Below, piece after piece: positions 55,095-64,000 of a DNA stretch of 64,000 nt (positions are counted from its first letter, which is position 1; every line of letters starts with the position of its first letter). The position numbers and the translations under genes are program-made. The DNA is from Yoonia tamlensis (lineage in GTDB: Bacteria > Pseudomonadota > Alphaproteobacteria > Rhodobacterales > Rhodobacteraceae). The DNA lies in assembly GCF_900115105.1 (NCBI RefSeq), contig NZ_FOYP01000001.1, positions 2,196,097 through 2,260,096 on the forward strand, given 5' to 3'. The notes below the pieces were generated by a model. That model had not been told where the DNA came from. It saw only the letters and a list, made by a program, of their open reading frames with translations, and searched no databases.

Positions 55095-55523
55095 CTAAGA
55101 CGGCCGGACCTGATAGCGCGCGCCCAGATCATCAAGCCCTGCGCGGATGATTTCTGCCACAACATCCAGATCAACATCATCCAGCTTGTTGATATACAGA
55201 CAGGACTTGCCCAGCTTGTGTTTGCCCAGCCGCGCCAGAATATCGCCGAAATCCGCATAGCCCGGCATGATATACAGCACCATATTCGCCTTGCGCGGGC
55301 TAAACCCCGTGGCCAGAAAATCACCTTCGCGGCCGCTTTCATATTTATAGTGGTACTGACCATAGCCAACAATTGCAGGCCCCCAAAGCCGCGGCTGCCA
55401 GCCTGTTATTTCTTGGAATAGCGCATTCAGAACGGTTGCATCATCGCGCCTGCGTTGGGGTTCAACGCTGGCGATAAATTCCGTGACACTTTGAACGGTC
55501 GGTTGGGTTTTGTTTTCAGCCAT
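55095..55523 (-). CDS. DUF1801-family protein
   Basis: A 142-residue protein. SVTEFIASVEPQRRRDDATVL, in part FIASVEPQRRRDDA, with GYGQYHYKYESGREGDF and GKSCLYINKLDDVDL are the DUF1801 (YdhG-like) pattern, of unknown function. ATG 55523 is the natural start. It lies 18 bases after nadE on the same strand. Confidence 0.87.
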   Translation of the reverse strand: MAENKTQPTVQSVTEFIASVEPQRRRDDATVLNALFQEITGWQPRLWGPAIVGYGQYHYKYESGREGDFLATGFSPRKANMVLYIMPGYADFGDILARLGKHKLGKSCLYINKLDDVDLDVVAEIIRAGLDDLGARYQVRPS

Positions 55524-55541
55524 GCCCGCAGTTTACCGCAA

Positions 55542-57209
55542 CTAGGCCCCGCTGTCATCGCGCCAGCGGTTGACGATCGGATAGCGCCGATCAAGCCAGA
55601 ACGCGCGGTGCGACAGCCGCGGGCCGGGGGCCGACTGGAACCGCTTGTATTCGCTGATGTAGATCAGGTGTTCGACCCGTTTGACGGTATCGCGGTCATA
55701 GCCTGCGGCGACACAATCGGCGACCGATGCCTCTTCATCGACCAGCATCGTCAGGATGCCGTCCAGAATGTCATAGGGCGGCAGGCTGTCTTCGTCTTTT
55801 TGATCGGGGCGCAATTCGGCTGACGGCGGTTTGTCGATGATCGCCACTGGTATCACCTCACCGGCGGGGCCTTGCATCCAGTCGCGGTGGTTGGCGTTGC
55901 GCCAGCGGCAGGTTTCGAACACGCGGGTTTTATACATGTCCTTGATCGGGTTATAGCCGCCCGCCATATCGCCATAGATCGTGGCATAGCCCACGGCGAC
56001 TTCGGATTTATTGCCGGTGGTCAGCAGCATTTCACCGAATTTGTTAGACTGCGCCATCAACAGCAGCCCGCGAATACGCGACTGGATGTTTTCTTCGGTC
56101 AGATCGGCGGGCAGATCGCCGAACAGGGGCGCAAGCGCTTCGGTCACGGCCGCACGCGTGCCTGCGATATTCACGATATCGTATTTCACGCCCAGTGCAT
56201 CCGCCGCTGCCGCCGCGTCATCAAGCGATGCTTGCGACGTATATTCAGAAGGCAACATCACGCAGCGCACATTTTCAGGTCCCAAGGCATCGGTCGCAAT
56301 CGCGGCGACAATCGCGCTATCGATTCCCCCTGACAGGCCCAAAAGCACCTTTCCAAAGCCAGTTTTGCGCATGTAATCGCGCAAACCCACAACCATCACG
56401 TTATAATCTTGTTCAATATCGTCGGGGACCGGCGCAAGTTCGCCGGGGATGGCCTCCCATCCGGCGTCGGTTTCCTGGAAATCGACATGCGTGATTGCCG
56501 ACTTCAGAATCGGCATCTGCACCGCCAGTTGCCCGCCGCGGTTCAACACGAATGATCCGCCGTCAAACACCTGATCATCCTGCCCGCCGACCATGTTCAG
56601 ATAGACAAGCGGCACATTATTTTCGACAACCCGCGCGACCATGGTGTTCATACGCACGGGGAACTTGTTGCGAAAATAGGGGGAGCCATTCGGCACGATC
56701 AGAATTTGCGCACCGGATTCGACCATCGCTTCGGCAACATCGGGATACCAAGCGTCTTCGCAAATGGGGCTGCCGATCCGCGGCCCGTTGTTGACCGTGT
56801 AAGGGCCTGAAATAGCGTCGCTTTTGAACAGGCGCACTTCGTCAAAAACGTTGAAATTAGGCAAGAAATGCTTTTTCATCCGCGCAACGATCTTGCCGCC
56901 GCGCAGGATAAAATAGCAATTGTATAGACGGCCATCGTCGACTTGCGGGCCCCCGATTGCCAAGGCAGGACCATCCGCGCAATCCGCCGCCAGCGCCATG
57001 ACATGCGCCATAGCATCGGCGACAAACGCAGGCTTTTGGACCAGATCCTGTGTCTGGTATCCGGTGATGAACATCTCGGGCAAGGCGACCATATCGGCAC
57101 CCGCATCGCGGGCCGTACGCCACGCCATGCGCGCAAGATCGGCATTGCCCGATAAATCACCAACGGCGGAATTTAGCTGGGCCATCGTAAGGCGGAACAT
57201 TTTTGTCAT
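55542..57209 (-). CDS. nadE: glutamine-dependent NAD+ synthase
   Basis: A 555-residue two-domain enzyme making NAD+ from deamido-NAD+ with glutamine. The N-terminal nitrilase-type glutaminase has the triad Glu45 (ALPEMF), Lys113 (MKKHF) and Cys150 (PICEDAW). The C-terminal synthase has the ATP loop SGGIDS (293-298). ATG 57209 has AGGAC upstream. It provides the other route to NAD+, complementing pnuC-nadR salvage at 24 kb. Confidence 0.96.
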   Translation of the reverse strand: MTKMFRLTMAQLNSAVGDLSGNADLARMAWRTARDAGADMVALPEMFITGYQTQDLVQKPAFVADAMAHVMALAADCADGPALAIGGPQVDDGRLYNCYFILRGGKIVARMKKHFLPNFNVFDEVRLFKSDAISGPYTVNNGPRIGSPICEDAWYPDVAEAMVESGAQILIVPNGSPYFRNKFPVRMNTMVARVVENNVPLVYLNMVGGQDDQVFDGGSFVLNRGGQLAVQMPILKSAITHVDFQETDAGWEAIPGELAPVPDDIEQDYNVMVVGLRDYMRKTGFGKVLLGLSGGIDSAIVAAIATDALGPENVRCVMLPSEYTSQASLDDAAAAADALGVKYDIVNIAGTRAAVTEALAPLFGDLPADLTEENIQSRIRGLLLMAQSNKFGEMLLTTGNKSEVAVGYATIYGDMAGGYNPIKDMYKTRVFETCRWRNANHRDWMQGPAGEVIPVAIIDKPPSAELRPDQKDEDSLPPYDILDGILTMLVDEEASVADCVAAGYDRDTVKRVEHLIYISEYKRFQSAPGPRLSHRAFWLDRRYPIVNRWRDDSGA

Positions 57210-57363
57210 AGTTTTGTCCTATTTCACCGCAATGCATGTACCAGAATGACGCGTATTGAAAAGGCGGCTGCAAAACAATGTTGGGATCAGGCATCCTTAA
57301 CCGTTGTCAGACTGCAGTGCCTTTCATAAGCTGCGGTGTGATTAATACGATCGGAGGACTGGA

Positions 57364-58770
57364 ATGACGATGCTTGGATTACCAAAGACAATGGCGGTGG
57401 CCCTTCTTACAGTTGGGTTGGCGGCTGGCGCGCAAGCACAGACGGTCCAAACAAAACAGTACGATGATGGCGGCGTTTACGAAGGTGAATTTGTCGATGG
57501 AAAACAGCACGGAATCGGCACTTACACGCTGCCGACCGGCTATGAATACACCGGCGAATGGGTCGACGGCGAAATTCGCGGCCAAGGTGTTGCGCGCTTT
57601 GCCAACGGATCTGTCTACGAAGGATCCTTTGTTGCGGGCAAACCCGAAGGGATCGGGCGAATCACTTTTGCTGATGGCGGCACCTTTGAAGGCGACTGGG
57701 TCGACGGCAACATCACAGGCCGTGGCGTGTCACATTACGCCAACGGGCTGACCTACGAAGGTGAATTCCGCAACGCGATGTATCACGGCACCGGCACCAT
57801 GACGAGCGAAACAGGCTATGTCTATTCCGGTCAATGGGTCAACGGCATCAAAGAAGGCGAAGGCACAATCACCTATCCCGACGGGGCGGTTTACACTGGC
57901 AACCTGACCGCTGGCGAACGCGACGGGATCGGCACGATGACAATGGCCGATGGCGTGATCTATAGCGGGGAATGGGTCGATGGCCAGATTCAGGGACGCG
58001 GCACGCTGACCCAGACCAACGGTGATGTCTACGAAGCAACCTTTGTCGCCAGCAAGCGCGAAGGCGAAGGCACCGTCACCTATGCCAATGGCGATGTCTA
58101 CACGGGTATGTTTGCCAATGACAAACGCCACGGCACCGGCACGCTGCAAGGCGCCGACGGATATGTCTATGTCGGCAATTGGGTCGAAGGCCGGATTGAA
58201 GGTGAAGGCGAAGCCACCTACCCCGACGGGTCGGTTTACGTGGGGACATTTGTTGATGACCTCGCGCATGGCACTGGCACGATGACCTATCCTGACGGGT
58301 CGACCTATGCGGGCGACTGGGACAACGGCGTGATCAGTGGATCGGGCGTTGCGACCTTTGCGAACGGTCTTGTCTATGAAGGCGAATTCCTGAACGCGAA
58401 AAACCACGGCACAGGCACGATGACCTATACCGACGGTTATACCTACGAAGGCCAATGGGCCGAAGGTCAGCGCAACGGCATGGGCCGCGCGTCCTATGCG
58501 GATGGCACTGTTTATATTGGTGAATTCGCAAATAACCAGCGTCACGGCAAAGGCGAGATCACCCTGCCCGACGGGTTCAACTATGTTGGCGATTGGGTCG
58601 AAGGCACGATCAACGGCCAAGGTCTGGCAACCTATGCCAATGGCGATGTCTACGAGGGCGCATTTGTCCGCGGCCGCCGCGAAGGCGAAGGCAAGATGAC
58701 ATTTGCCACCGGTCAGGAAAGCATCGGTATCTGGTCGGATGGTGCTTTGGTTTCCGAAACAACCGAATAA
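57364..58770 (+). CDS. MORN-repeat periplasmic/secreted protein
   Basis: A 468-residue protein with a signal peptide (1-26, ending GAQAQT) followed by 18 MORN repeats of exactly 23 residues (37-450) plus a partial one. Each has the pattern YxGxxxxGxxxGxGxxxxxxG. Tryptophan-type and phenylalanine-type units alternate, except that units 9 and 10 are both F-type. Such beta-hairpin arrays bind membranes or proteins in eukaryotes; the bacterial role is unclear. ATG 57364 is preceded by GGAGGAC. Terminator downstream. Confidence 0.92.
   Translation: MTMLGLPKTMAVALLTVGLAAGAQAQTVQTKQYDDGGVYEGEFVDGKQHGIGTYTLPTGYEYTGEWVDGEIRGQGVARFANGSVYEGSFVAGKPEGIGRITFADGGTFEGDWVDGNITGRGVSHYANGLTYEGEFRNAMYHGTGTMTSETGYVYSGQWVNGIKEGEGTITYPDGAVYTGNLTAGERDGIGTMTMADGVIYSGEWVDGQIQGRGTLTQTNGDVYEATFVASKREGEGTVTYANGDVYTGMFANDKRHGTGTLQGADGYVYVGNWVEGRIEGEGEATYPDGSVYVGTFVDDLAHGTGTMTYPDGSTYAGDWDNGVISGSGVATFANGLVYEGEFLNAKNHGTGTMTYTDGYTYEGQWAEGQRNGMGRASYADGTVYIGEFANNQRHGKGEITLPDGFNYVGDWVEGTINGQGLATYANGDVYEGAFVRGRREGEGKMTFATGQESIGIWSDGALVSETTE
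57472..58713 (+). repeat. two tandem 621-bp blocks, each of nine MORN units
   Basis: Units 1-9 (57472-58092) and 10-18 (58093-58713) correspond one to one: unit 3 (SVYEGSFV) to 12 (SVYVGTFV), unit 5 (LTYEGEFRNAMYHGTGTMT) to 14 (LVYEGEFLNAKNHGTGTMT), and unit 9 (DVYEATFVASKREGEG) to 18 (DVYEGAFVRGRREGEG). This explains the broken W/F alternation at the joint. Confidence 0.75.
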
Positions 58771-58792
58771 CCCCCGACAAAACCCAAACAGG

Positions 58793-58826
58793 CGCCCGCA
58801 TTCACCCAGCATTGCGGGCGTTTTTG
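58793..58826 (+). terminator. intrinsic terminator after the MORN gene
   Basis: CGCCCGCA (58793-58800) pairs with TGCGGGCG (58813-58820) around a 12-base loop, then TTTTTG. Located 22 bases beyond the stop codon. Confidence 0.85.
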
Positions 58827-58854
58827 TTTCCTCGCACGAAAAGGAAACCCCGCG

Positions 58855-59271
58855 ATGATTGCCTATGTCACTGTTGGCGCCGATGATATCGGACGGGCAA
58901 AACGCTTCTACACGGCTTTTCTTCCGGCGCTTGGGTATACGCTATCCGAAGCGGCCGACGGGCTCAGCTTTGCCTTGCCCGTTTCGGCGGGACAAAAACC
59001 GGTCTTTGCGGATTTCTACGTGAAACCCACCTATGACGGCAAACCCGCCTCTGCCGGCAATGGGGCGATGGTTGCGTTTGATGCGCGCAGCCAAAGCCGC
59101 GTGCGCGACCTGCACGCCGCCGCAATTGCCGCAGGCGGCACGGACGAAGGGCAGCCCGGTTTTCGCGCTGCATACGGGTCGCATTTTTACGTAGGCTACC
59201 TGCGCGACCCGCAAGGCAACAAGATCGCCTTGTTTTCGGACAACCCGCAAGAGCCTGGGCGCGACGGTTAA
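58855..59271 (+). CDS. VOC-family (glyoxalase/bleomycin-resistance fold) protein
   Basis: A 138-residue VOC domain. It starts MIAYVTVGADDIGRAKRFYTAFL, in part VTVGADDIGRAKRFY, and ends GSHFYVGYLRDPQGNKIALFS, the paired beta-alpha-beta-beta-beta modules. The metal ligands of glyoxalase I are not all evident. Substrate unknown. It lies alone after the MORN terminator and upstream of the leu leader. Confidence 0.88.
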   Translation: MIAYVTVGADDIGRAKRFYTAFLPALGYTLSEAADGLSFALPVSAGQKPVFADFYVKPTYDGKPASAGNGAMVAFDARSQSRVRDLHAAAIAAGGTDEGQPGFRAAYGSHFYVGYLRDPQGNKIALFSDNPQEPGRDG

Positions 59272-59339
59272 GCACGCGCTTTGACGCCCGCAAATGCGCA
59301 ATTCGGGCATTTCCGGCTTTTCAACGCAAAAAACGCGGC

Positions 59340-59345
59340 TATAGT
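59340..59345 (+). promoter_or_regulatory. probable -10 element of the leu leader
   Basis: TATAGT, 6 bases before the leader ATG at 59352. A start of transcription about 7 bases downstream would fall on the ATG itself, suggesting a leaderless message. A matching -35 (TTTTCA, 59318-59323, spacing 16) is weak. Confidence 0.4.
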
Positions 59346-59351
59346 CGCCTT

Positions 59352-59438
59352 ATGGATAATGCCCGTCATATCGCAAACCCGCAGCGCCTTCCGGCGCCGT
59401 TTGCGCGTGGGCTAGACCTACTCCTAACTCGCCTCTGA
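59352..59438 (+). CDS. leuL: leucine leader peptide (28 residues) before leuA
   Basis: ATG to TGA encodes MDNARHIANPQRLPAP, FARG and then LDLLLTRL, ending immediately at the stop. Six of 28 residues are leucine, five of them in the last eight, with CTA and CTC codons clustered. This is the hallmark of a leucine attenuation leader. No ribosome binding site is visible, in keeping with a leaderless transcript. Hairpins follow directly. Confidence 0.8.
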   Translation: MDNARHIANPQRLPAPFARGLDLLLTRL

Positions 59439-59511
59439 GCGCGGCCTTGTTTGGCGCGCGCGCTCAGAGGAGTTGAGACCCTGCGCTAAAGCACCCCGAT
59501 CAGAGTTAGGA
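59422..59511 (+). promoter_or_regulatory. leu leader RNA structure (nested hairpins)
   Basis: An inner stem of 12 exact base pairs joins CCTCTGAGCGCG (59432-59443) and CGCGCTCAGAGG (59459-59470). An outer stem of 9 bp joins TCCTAACTC (59422-59430), inside the leucine codons, with GAGTTAGGA (59503-59511), which contains the ribosome binding site of the small ORF at 59518. No T-run follows, so control is more likely at translation than at an intrinsic terminator. Confidence 0.65.
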
Positions 59512-59517
59512 AGAACC

Positions 59518-59652
59518 ATGCATATCACCATTTGCACTGCAAACCGGCAAACTTGCTGCGCGCAACGCATACCAATACCCGTAAAAATGTCGTACATCGC
59601 ACCCAATTCTGGCGATGCGGATCAACCCGCCGCCCCCAAAGACCATATTTGA
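59518..59652 (+). CDS. second small ORF (44 residues) coupled to leuA
   Basis: ATG 59518 follows AGGAAG at a good distance. The peptide begins MHITICTANRQTCCAQR and ends QPAAPKDHI, with its TGA (59650-59652) touching the leuA ribosome binding site GAAGGA. The position suggests a relay: translation of this ORF would open or feed leuA initiation. Coding status is uncertain because the ORF is short. Confidence 0.4.
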   Translation: MHITICTANRQTCCAQRIPIPVKMSYIAPNSGDADQPAAPKDHI

Positions 59653-59664
59653 AGGAACAATCAG

Positions 59665-61224
59665 ATGACCAAAGACAATGTTCTGATTTTTGACACCACT
59701 TTGCGCGACGGCGAACAATCACCCGGCGCGACAATGACCCACGCAGAAAAGCTGGAGATCGCGGAGCTGCTGGATGAAATGGGCGTCGATATTATCGAGG
59801 CAGGTTTTCCGATTGCCTCGGAAGGTGATTTCAAAGCCGTGAGCGAAATCGCGCGATTGTCAAAACGCGCGACCATCTGTGGTCTGGCCCGCGCCAATTA
59901 TAAAGACATCGACCGCTGTTGGGAGGCGGTGAAACACGCCAAATCCCCGCGCATCCACACATTTATCGGCACTTCGCCACTGCACCGCGCGATCCCCAAC
60001 CTGACGATGGATGAAATGGCCGAACGCATCCACGACACGGTCACGCATGCGCGCAACCTTTGCGACAATGTGCAATGGTCGCCGATGGACGCAACCCGCA
60101 CGGAATGGGATTACCTGTGCCGCACCGTCGAAATCGCAATCAAGGCCGGTGCCACGACGATCAATATCCCCGACACGGTGGGTTACACTGCCCCCGTTGA
60201 AAGCGCCGATTTGATCCGCAATCTGATCGCAACAGTGCCCGGCGCGGATGCTGTCGTTTTTGCGACCCATTGCCATAACGATCTGGGCATGGCGACGGCG
60301 AACTCTTTGGCGGCGGTTGCCGGCGGGGCGCGCCAGATCGAATGCACAATCAACGGGTTGGGCGAACGCGCGGGCAACACCGCGCTGGAAGAGGTGGTGA
60401 TGGCGCTGAAAATCCGCGGCGATATTATGCCCTATGCCACCGGCATCGACACAACCAAGATCATGAACATTTCGCGCCGCGTAGCGGCCGTGTCCGGTTT
60501 TGCGGTGCAGTTCAACAAGGCCATCGTCGGCAAGAACGCATTTGCGCATGAAAGCGGCATCCATCAGGACGGGATGCTGAAAAACGCCGAGACATTCGAG
60601 ATCATGCGCCCCGAAGATGTGGGGCTTTCCGGCACCTCGCTGCCTTTGGGCAAACATTCGGGCCGCGCGGCCTTGCGCGCCAAGCTGCGCGAGCTCGGTT
60701 TTGACGATCTGGCCGACAACCAGTTGAATGATGTCTTTGTGCGCTTCAAGGATCTGGCAGACCGTAAGAAAGAAGTCTTTGACGACGATCTTTTGGCGTT
60801 GATGCACCAGAACAGTGGCGACGAAGACCGGCTCAAACTGAAATCCTTGCGTGTCGTCTGCGGCACCCAAGGCCCGCAAACCGCTGATATGGTCATGGAG
60901 ATCGACGGGGCTGACGTTAAAACATCAGCCACGGGTGACGGGCCGGTTGACGCGACTTTCAACGCGGTCAAAGCGCTGTTCCCCCACGGCGCGCGTTTGC
61001 AATTGTATCAGGTCAGCGCTGTTACCGAAGGCACCGATGCGCAGGCAACCGTCTTTGTGCGGATGGAAGAAGAAGGGCGCATCGCGACCGGTCAATCGGC
61101 AGACACAGACACGGTCGTCGCAAGCGCCAAGGCCTATATCAACGCATTGAACCGGCTTTTGGTGCGGCGTCAGGAATCCGCGCCGGGCTATGACGTCAAA
61201 GGTGTCAGCTACAAGGACCGCTAA
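59665..61224 (+). CDS. leuA: 2-isopropylmalate synthase
   Basis: A 519-residue enzyme, the first of leucine biosynthesis (2-oxoisovalerate plus acetyl-CoA). FDTTLRDGEQSPG (9-21) starts the TIM barrel, and the metal ligands His202 and His204 lie in THCHNDLG. NGLGERAGNTALEEVVMAL follows, and a C-terminal regulatory domain (about 390-505) senses leucine. ATG 59665 has GAAGGA upstream. Preceded by a leucine-rich leader peptide, so expression should respond to leucine. Confidence 0.97.
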   Translation: MTKDNVLIFDTTLRDGEQSPGATMTHAEKLEIAELLDEMGVDIIEAGFPIASEGDFKAVSEIARLSKRATICGLARANYKDIDRCWEAVKHAKSPRIHTFIGTSPLHRAIPNLTMDEMAERIHDTVTHARNLCDNVQWSPMDATRTEWDYLCRTVEIAIKAGATTINIPDTVGYTAPVESADLIRNLIATVPGADAVVFATHCHNDLGMATANSLAAVAGGARQIECTINGLGERAGNTALEEVVMALKIRGDIMPYATGIDTTKIMNISRRVAAVSGFAVQFNKAIVGKNAFAHESGIHQDGMLKNAETFEIMRPEDVGLSGTSLPLGKHSGRAALRAKLRELGFDDLADNQLNDVFVRFKDLADRKKEVFDDDLLALMHQNSGDEDRLKLKSLRVVCGTQGPQTADMVMEIDGADVKTSATGDGPVDATFNAVKALFPHGARLQLYQVSAVTEGTDAQATVFVRMEEEGRIATGQSADTDTVVASAKAYINALNRLLVRRQESAPGYDVKGVSYKDR

Positions 61225-61248
61225 CCGGACTGGCGGCGACTCGTTCTG

Positions 61249-61280
61249 ATTGGGCGCTCCGATGCATCGGGGCGCCCAAT
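61249..61280 (+). terminator. long stem-loop after leuA
   Basis: ATTGGGCGC-T-CCGAT (61249-61263) pairs with ATCGG-G-GCGCCCAAT (61266-61280), 15 pairs with one T-G. No clear T-run follows (TGCATACATA), so it may act with Rho or stabilise the 3' end. Between here and mreB (61281-61539) there is no gene, only AT-rich regulatory-looking sequence. Confidence 0.6.
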
Positions 61281-61344
61281 TGCATACATACACCCGCAGC
61301 AACGCACCGCGCACATGCCGCCAAGCGCACCACATTTTGCCCCG

Positions 61345-61362
61345 ATATTGAAAATTCAATAT
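61345..61362. promoter_or_regulatory. AT-rich dyad upstream of mreB
   Basis: ATATTGAA (61345-61352), AA, TTCAATAT (61355-61362): exact 8-bp arms in a very AT-rich stretch, followed by a T6 run. It may be a protein-binding site, or an AT terminator for leuA. Confidence 0.4.
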
Positions 61363-61421
61363 ATTTTTTCCATAAATGCTAAAATTTCACCAAAAATGTT
61401 CGAAAAGTGATAGCTATTGAT

Positions 61422-61447
61422 CCCTTGATCACGTCTTGAATCAAGGG
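61422..61447. promoter_or_regulatory. 8-bp inverted repeat upstream of mreB
   Basis: CCCTTGAT (61422-61429) and ATCAAGGG (61440-61447) are exact inverted repeats separated by 10 bases, 93-118 bases before the mreB ATG. The size suits a dimeric regulator. Confidence 0.4.
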
Positions 61448-61476
61448 CTTCTATCCTTGTCCGCACCACCGTATAA

Positions 61477-62577
<1,101 letters not shown>

Positions 62578-62599
62578 AACCGACCGGGGATGATTGCCC

Positions 62600-63529
62600 T
62601 TGGCTAAGGACAAGAACAGCGAAGACTTTATCACCCCCCTCCGCAGATTGCTGGTGGGGGTGATTTTGCTTGTGTTGCTTGGCCTGTTTCTGGTCTGGCG
62701 CATCGACAGCCCGCGCGTAGAACGGTTTCGCGCTGCGGCGATCGACCGGTTTGTGCCGTCGTTTGAATGGGCGATGGCCCCTGTCACCGGTATCGCCCGT
62801 TTGATCAGCGATTTCCAAAGCTATCAACAGCTTGCCGATCAAAATCAGGACCTGCGCCGCGAATTGCAGCAGATGAAAGCCTGGAAAGAGGCGGCGCTAC
62901 AGCTTGAACAGGAAAACGCCAAACTGCTGGATCTCAACAACGTCAGCATCGACCCGCAGCTGACCTTCGTGACCGGTGTTGTCGTCACCGACAGCGGATC
63001 GCCATTCCGGCAATCAGTGCTGGTCAATGTCGGTGCACGTGACGGAATCATCGACGGCTGGCCCACGATGGACGGGATCGGACTGGTCGGGCGCATTGCC
63101 GGTGTCGGTCAGGAAACCAGCCGCGTCATGCTGCTGACAGATACTTCCAGCCGCATTCCTGTCATCATCCAGCCATCGGGGCAAAAGGCGATTCTGGCCG
63201 GAGACAACACATTGAATCCGCCGCTGGATTTTCTTGAAGACACCGGACTGGTACGTCCGGGCGACCGCGTCGTTTCATCGTCGGACGGGGGGGTATTTCC
63301 TGCTGATCTTTTGGTCGGGCAGGTCGCGCTTGGCACCGATCAGCGGCTGCGCGTCCGCCTTGCTGCGGATTACCAGCGGCTCGAGTTTTTGCGCGTGCTG
63401 CGCGCGCGCCCGCACGAGGTTATCGAAGACCCCGGTGGATTGTTGACACCCGGGGCCGAATTCTTTGGGCCTGCGGCCCTGCCGGCAACCCTGCCGCCAT
63501 TACCAGAAGACGACCTGAACGATGGCTAG
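62600..63529 (+). CDS. mreC: rod shape-determining protein MreC
   Basis: A 309-residue protein: a short cytoplasmic N-terminus, one membrane helix (about 17-38, LLVGVILLVLLGLFLVW), a coiled coil (about 75-110, QLADQNQDLRRELQQMKAW) and two periplasmic beta barrels. It links MreB to the wall-synthesis complex. No ATG lies in position; TTG 62600 (M-AKDKNSEDF) is 9 bases from GGGGA, while TTG 62594 is too close. The 3' end overlaps mreD by 8 bases. Confidence 0.95.
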   Translation: MAKDKNSEDFITPLRRLLVGVILLVLLGLFLVWRIDSPRVERFRAAAIDRFVPSFEWAMAPVTGIARLISDFQSYQQLADQNQDLRRELQQMKAWKEAALQLEQENAKLLDLNNVSIDPQLTFVTGVVVTDSGSPFRQSVLVNVGARDGIIDGWPTMDGIGLVGRIAGVGQETSRVMLLTDTSSRIPVIIQPSGQKAILAGDNTLNPPLDFLEDTGLVRPGDRVVSSSDGGVFPADLLVGQVALGTDQRLRVRLAADYQRLEFLRVLRARPHEVIEDPGGLLTPGAEFFGPAALPATLPPLPEDDLNDG

Positions 63530-64000
63530 CCGCACCGGCCCACAGATATGGGTGAAATGCGTCACGTTTGCGGTGATCATCCTTGTCATCATGGTTGTGC
63601 AACTGGTCCCGCAAAGCATGGAGCCGCGCATCTTGACGATCGCGGTCCCGTTTGACTGGTTTACGCCATGGCACCTGCGCATGGTTCCGCCCGATTTTTG
63701 TCTGGCGGTGATGTTGGCTTGGGTTGTGCGGCGGCCGAAATTTGCCCCCGTCTGGATCATTGCCGGCATTTTCCTGCTGGCCGACCTTGTCTTCCAGCGC
63801 CCTCCCGGACTTTGGGCGGCGATGGTTGTCTGGCTTTCCGAAGAACTGCGCAAGCGGCACCGCGAATTTCGCGCAATGCCGTTCTTGGGTGAATGGGGCA
63901 GCGTGGCACTTGCGATGTTCGCGCTGTTTGCGACCTATCGGCTGGCGCTGGCGGTCTTTGCGCTGGATGTGGCACCCTTGGGGATGGTCGTACTTCAACT
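63522..64000 (+). CDS. mreD: rod shape-determining protein MreD (3' end outside window)
   Basis: The frame from ATG 63522 runs open off the right edge, about 159 residues. It begins MASRTGPQIWVKCVTFAVII and has several hydrophobic helices, with PPDFCLAVMLAWVVRRP and IFLLADLVFQRPPGLWAA typical of MreD. This integral membrane protein completes the MreBCD complex. The start overlaps the mreC stop. Not complete, so length cannot be judged. Confidence 0.9.
   Translation, partial: MASRTGPQIWVKCVTFAVIILVIMVVQLVPQSMEPRILTIAVPFDWFTPWHLRMVPPDFCLAVMLAWVVRRPKFAPVWIIAGIFLLADLVFQRPPGLWAAMVVWLSEELRKRHREFRAMPFLGEWGSVALAMFALFATYRLALAVFALDVAPLGMVVLQ

Overview
The window is chromosomal DNA, roughly 60% GC, from an alphaproteobacterium. 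Gene content and order point to the Rhodobacterales (Roseobacter/Rhodobacteraceae type). The indicators are a succinate dehydrogenase operon, an mdh-sucCD-sucAB-lpd run, ethylmalonyl-CoA pathway genes, a luxR-luxI pair, and family markers such as TIGR02186, TIGR02300, NnrU, DUF1989 and CreD. I see no phage, transposase, CRISPR array or plasmid functions. The density is that of a core chromosome, with many ATGA stop/start overlaps.

Layout. 1-5 kb: end of murJ, a rhomboid-like protein that has lost its catalytic residues, trpS, a universal stress protein, an Nfu-type Fe-S protein, tsaB and rimI. 5-11 kb: a BMP-family nucleoside ABC transporter operon ending in a purine nucleoside phosphorylase. 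11-14 kb: a TauE/SafE transporter with TIGR02186, and a RecD-like helicase. 14-16 kb: a quorum-sensing operon (small ORF, luxR, luxI). 16-22 kb: crotonyl-CoA carboxylase/reductase, a lipoprotein, a PlsB-like acyltransferase, ethylmalonyl-CoA mutase and deoD. 22-27 kb: a methyltransferase, DUF1989, a pnuC-nadR cassette flanked by direct repeats, and creD. 27-31 kb: sdhCDA, two small lipoproteins, then sdhB. 32-35 kb: mcl2-nnrU-DUF1737-mch and a second TauE. 36-46 kb: mdh, then sucC-(orphan)-sucD-(secreted protein)-sucA-sucB-(MAPEG)-lpd. 46-49 kb: a TerB-like membrane protein, a GntR regulator, a YgjP-like protease, TIGR02300 and tRNA-Ala. 49-57 kb: arylesterase divergent from an FtsX-type ABC exporter, gamma-glutamylcyclotransferase, gltX, DUF1801 and nadE. 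57-64 kb: an 18-unit MORN protein, a VOC protein, a leu leader plus leuA, then mreBCD, with mreD running off the end.

How the genes work together. Acetyl-CoA assimilation (ccr, ecm, mch, mcl2) feeds succinyl-CoA, glyoxylate and malate into the TCA enzymes of the same window (sdh, mdh, suc/odh, lpd). The strongest new regulatory signal is the exact palindrome TGTGATCACA. It occurs as two copies 21 bp apart upstream of sdhC, as two copies 21 bp apart upstream of sucC, and once inside a 16-bp perfect palindrome directly upstream of the GntR-family gene at 47.9 kb. This suggests an autoregulated TCA-cycle repressor.

Other notable signals are a leucine-codon leader peptide whose arm can pair with the ribosome binding site of a second small ORF before leuA; a probable CTG start for luxR; a low-GC orphan gene splitting sucC and sucD; hairpins at the ribosome binding sites of ccr and deoD; and direct repeats around pnuC-nadR. 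All functional names are from reading the sequence; no database search was run.
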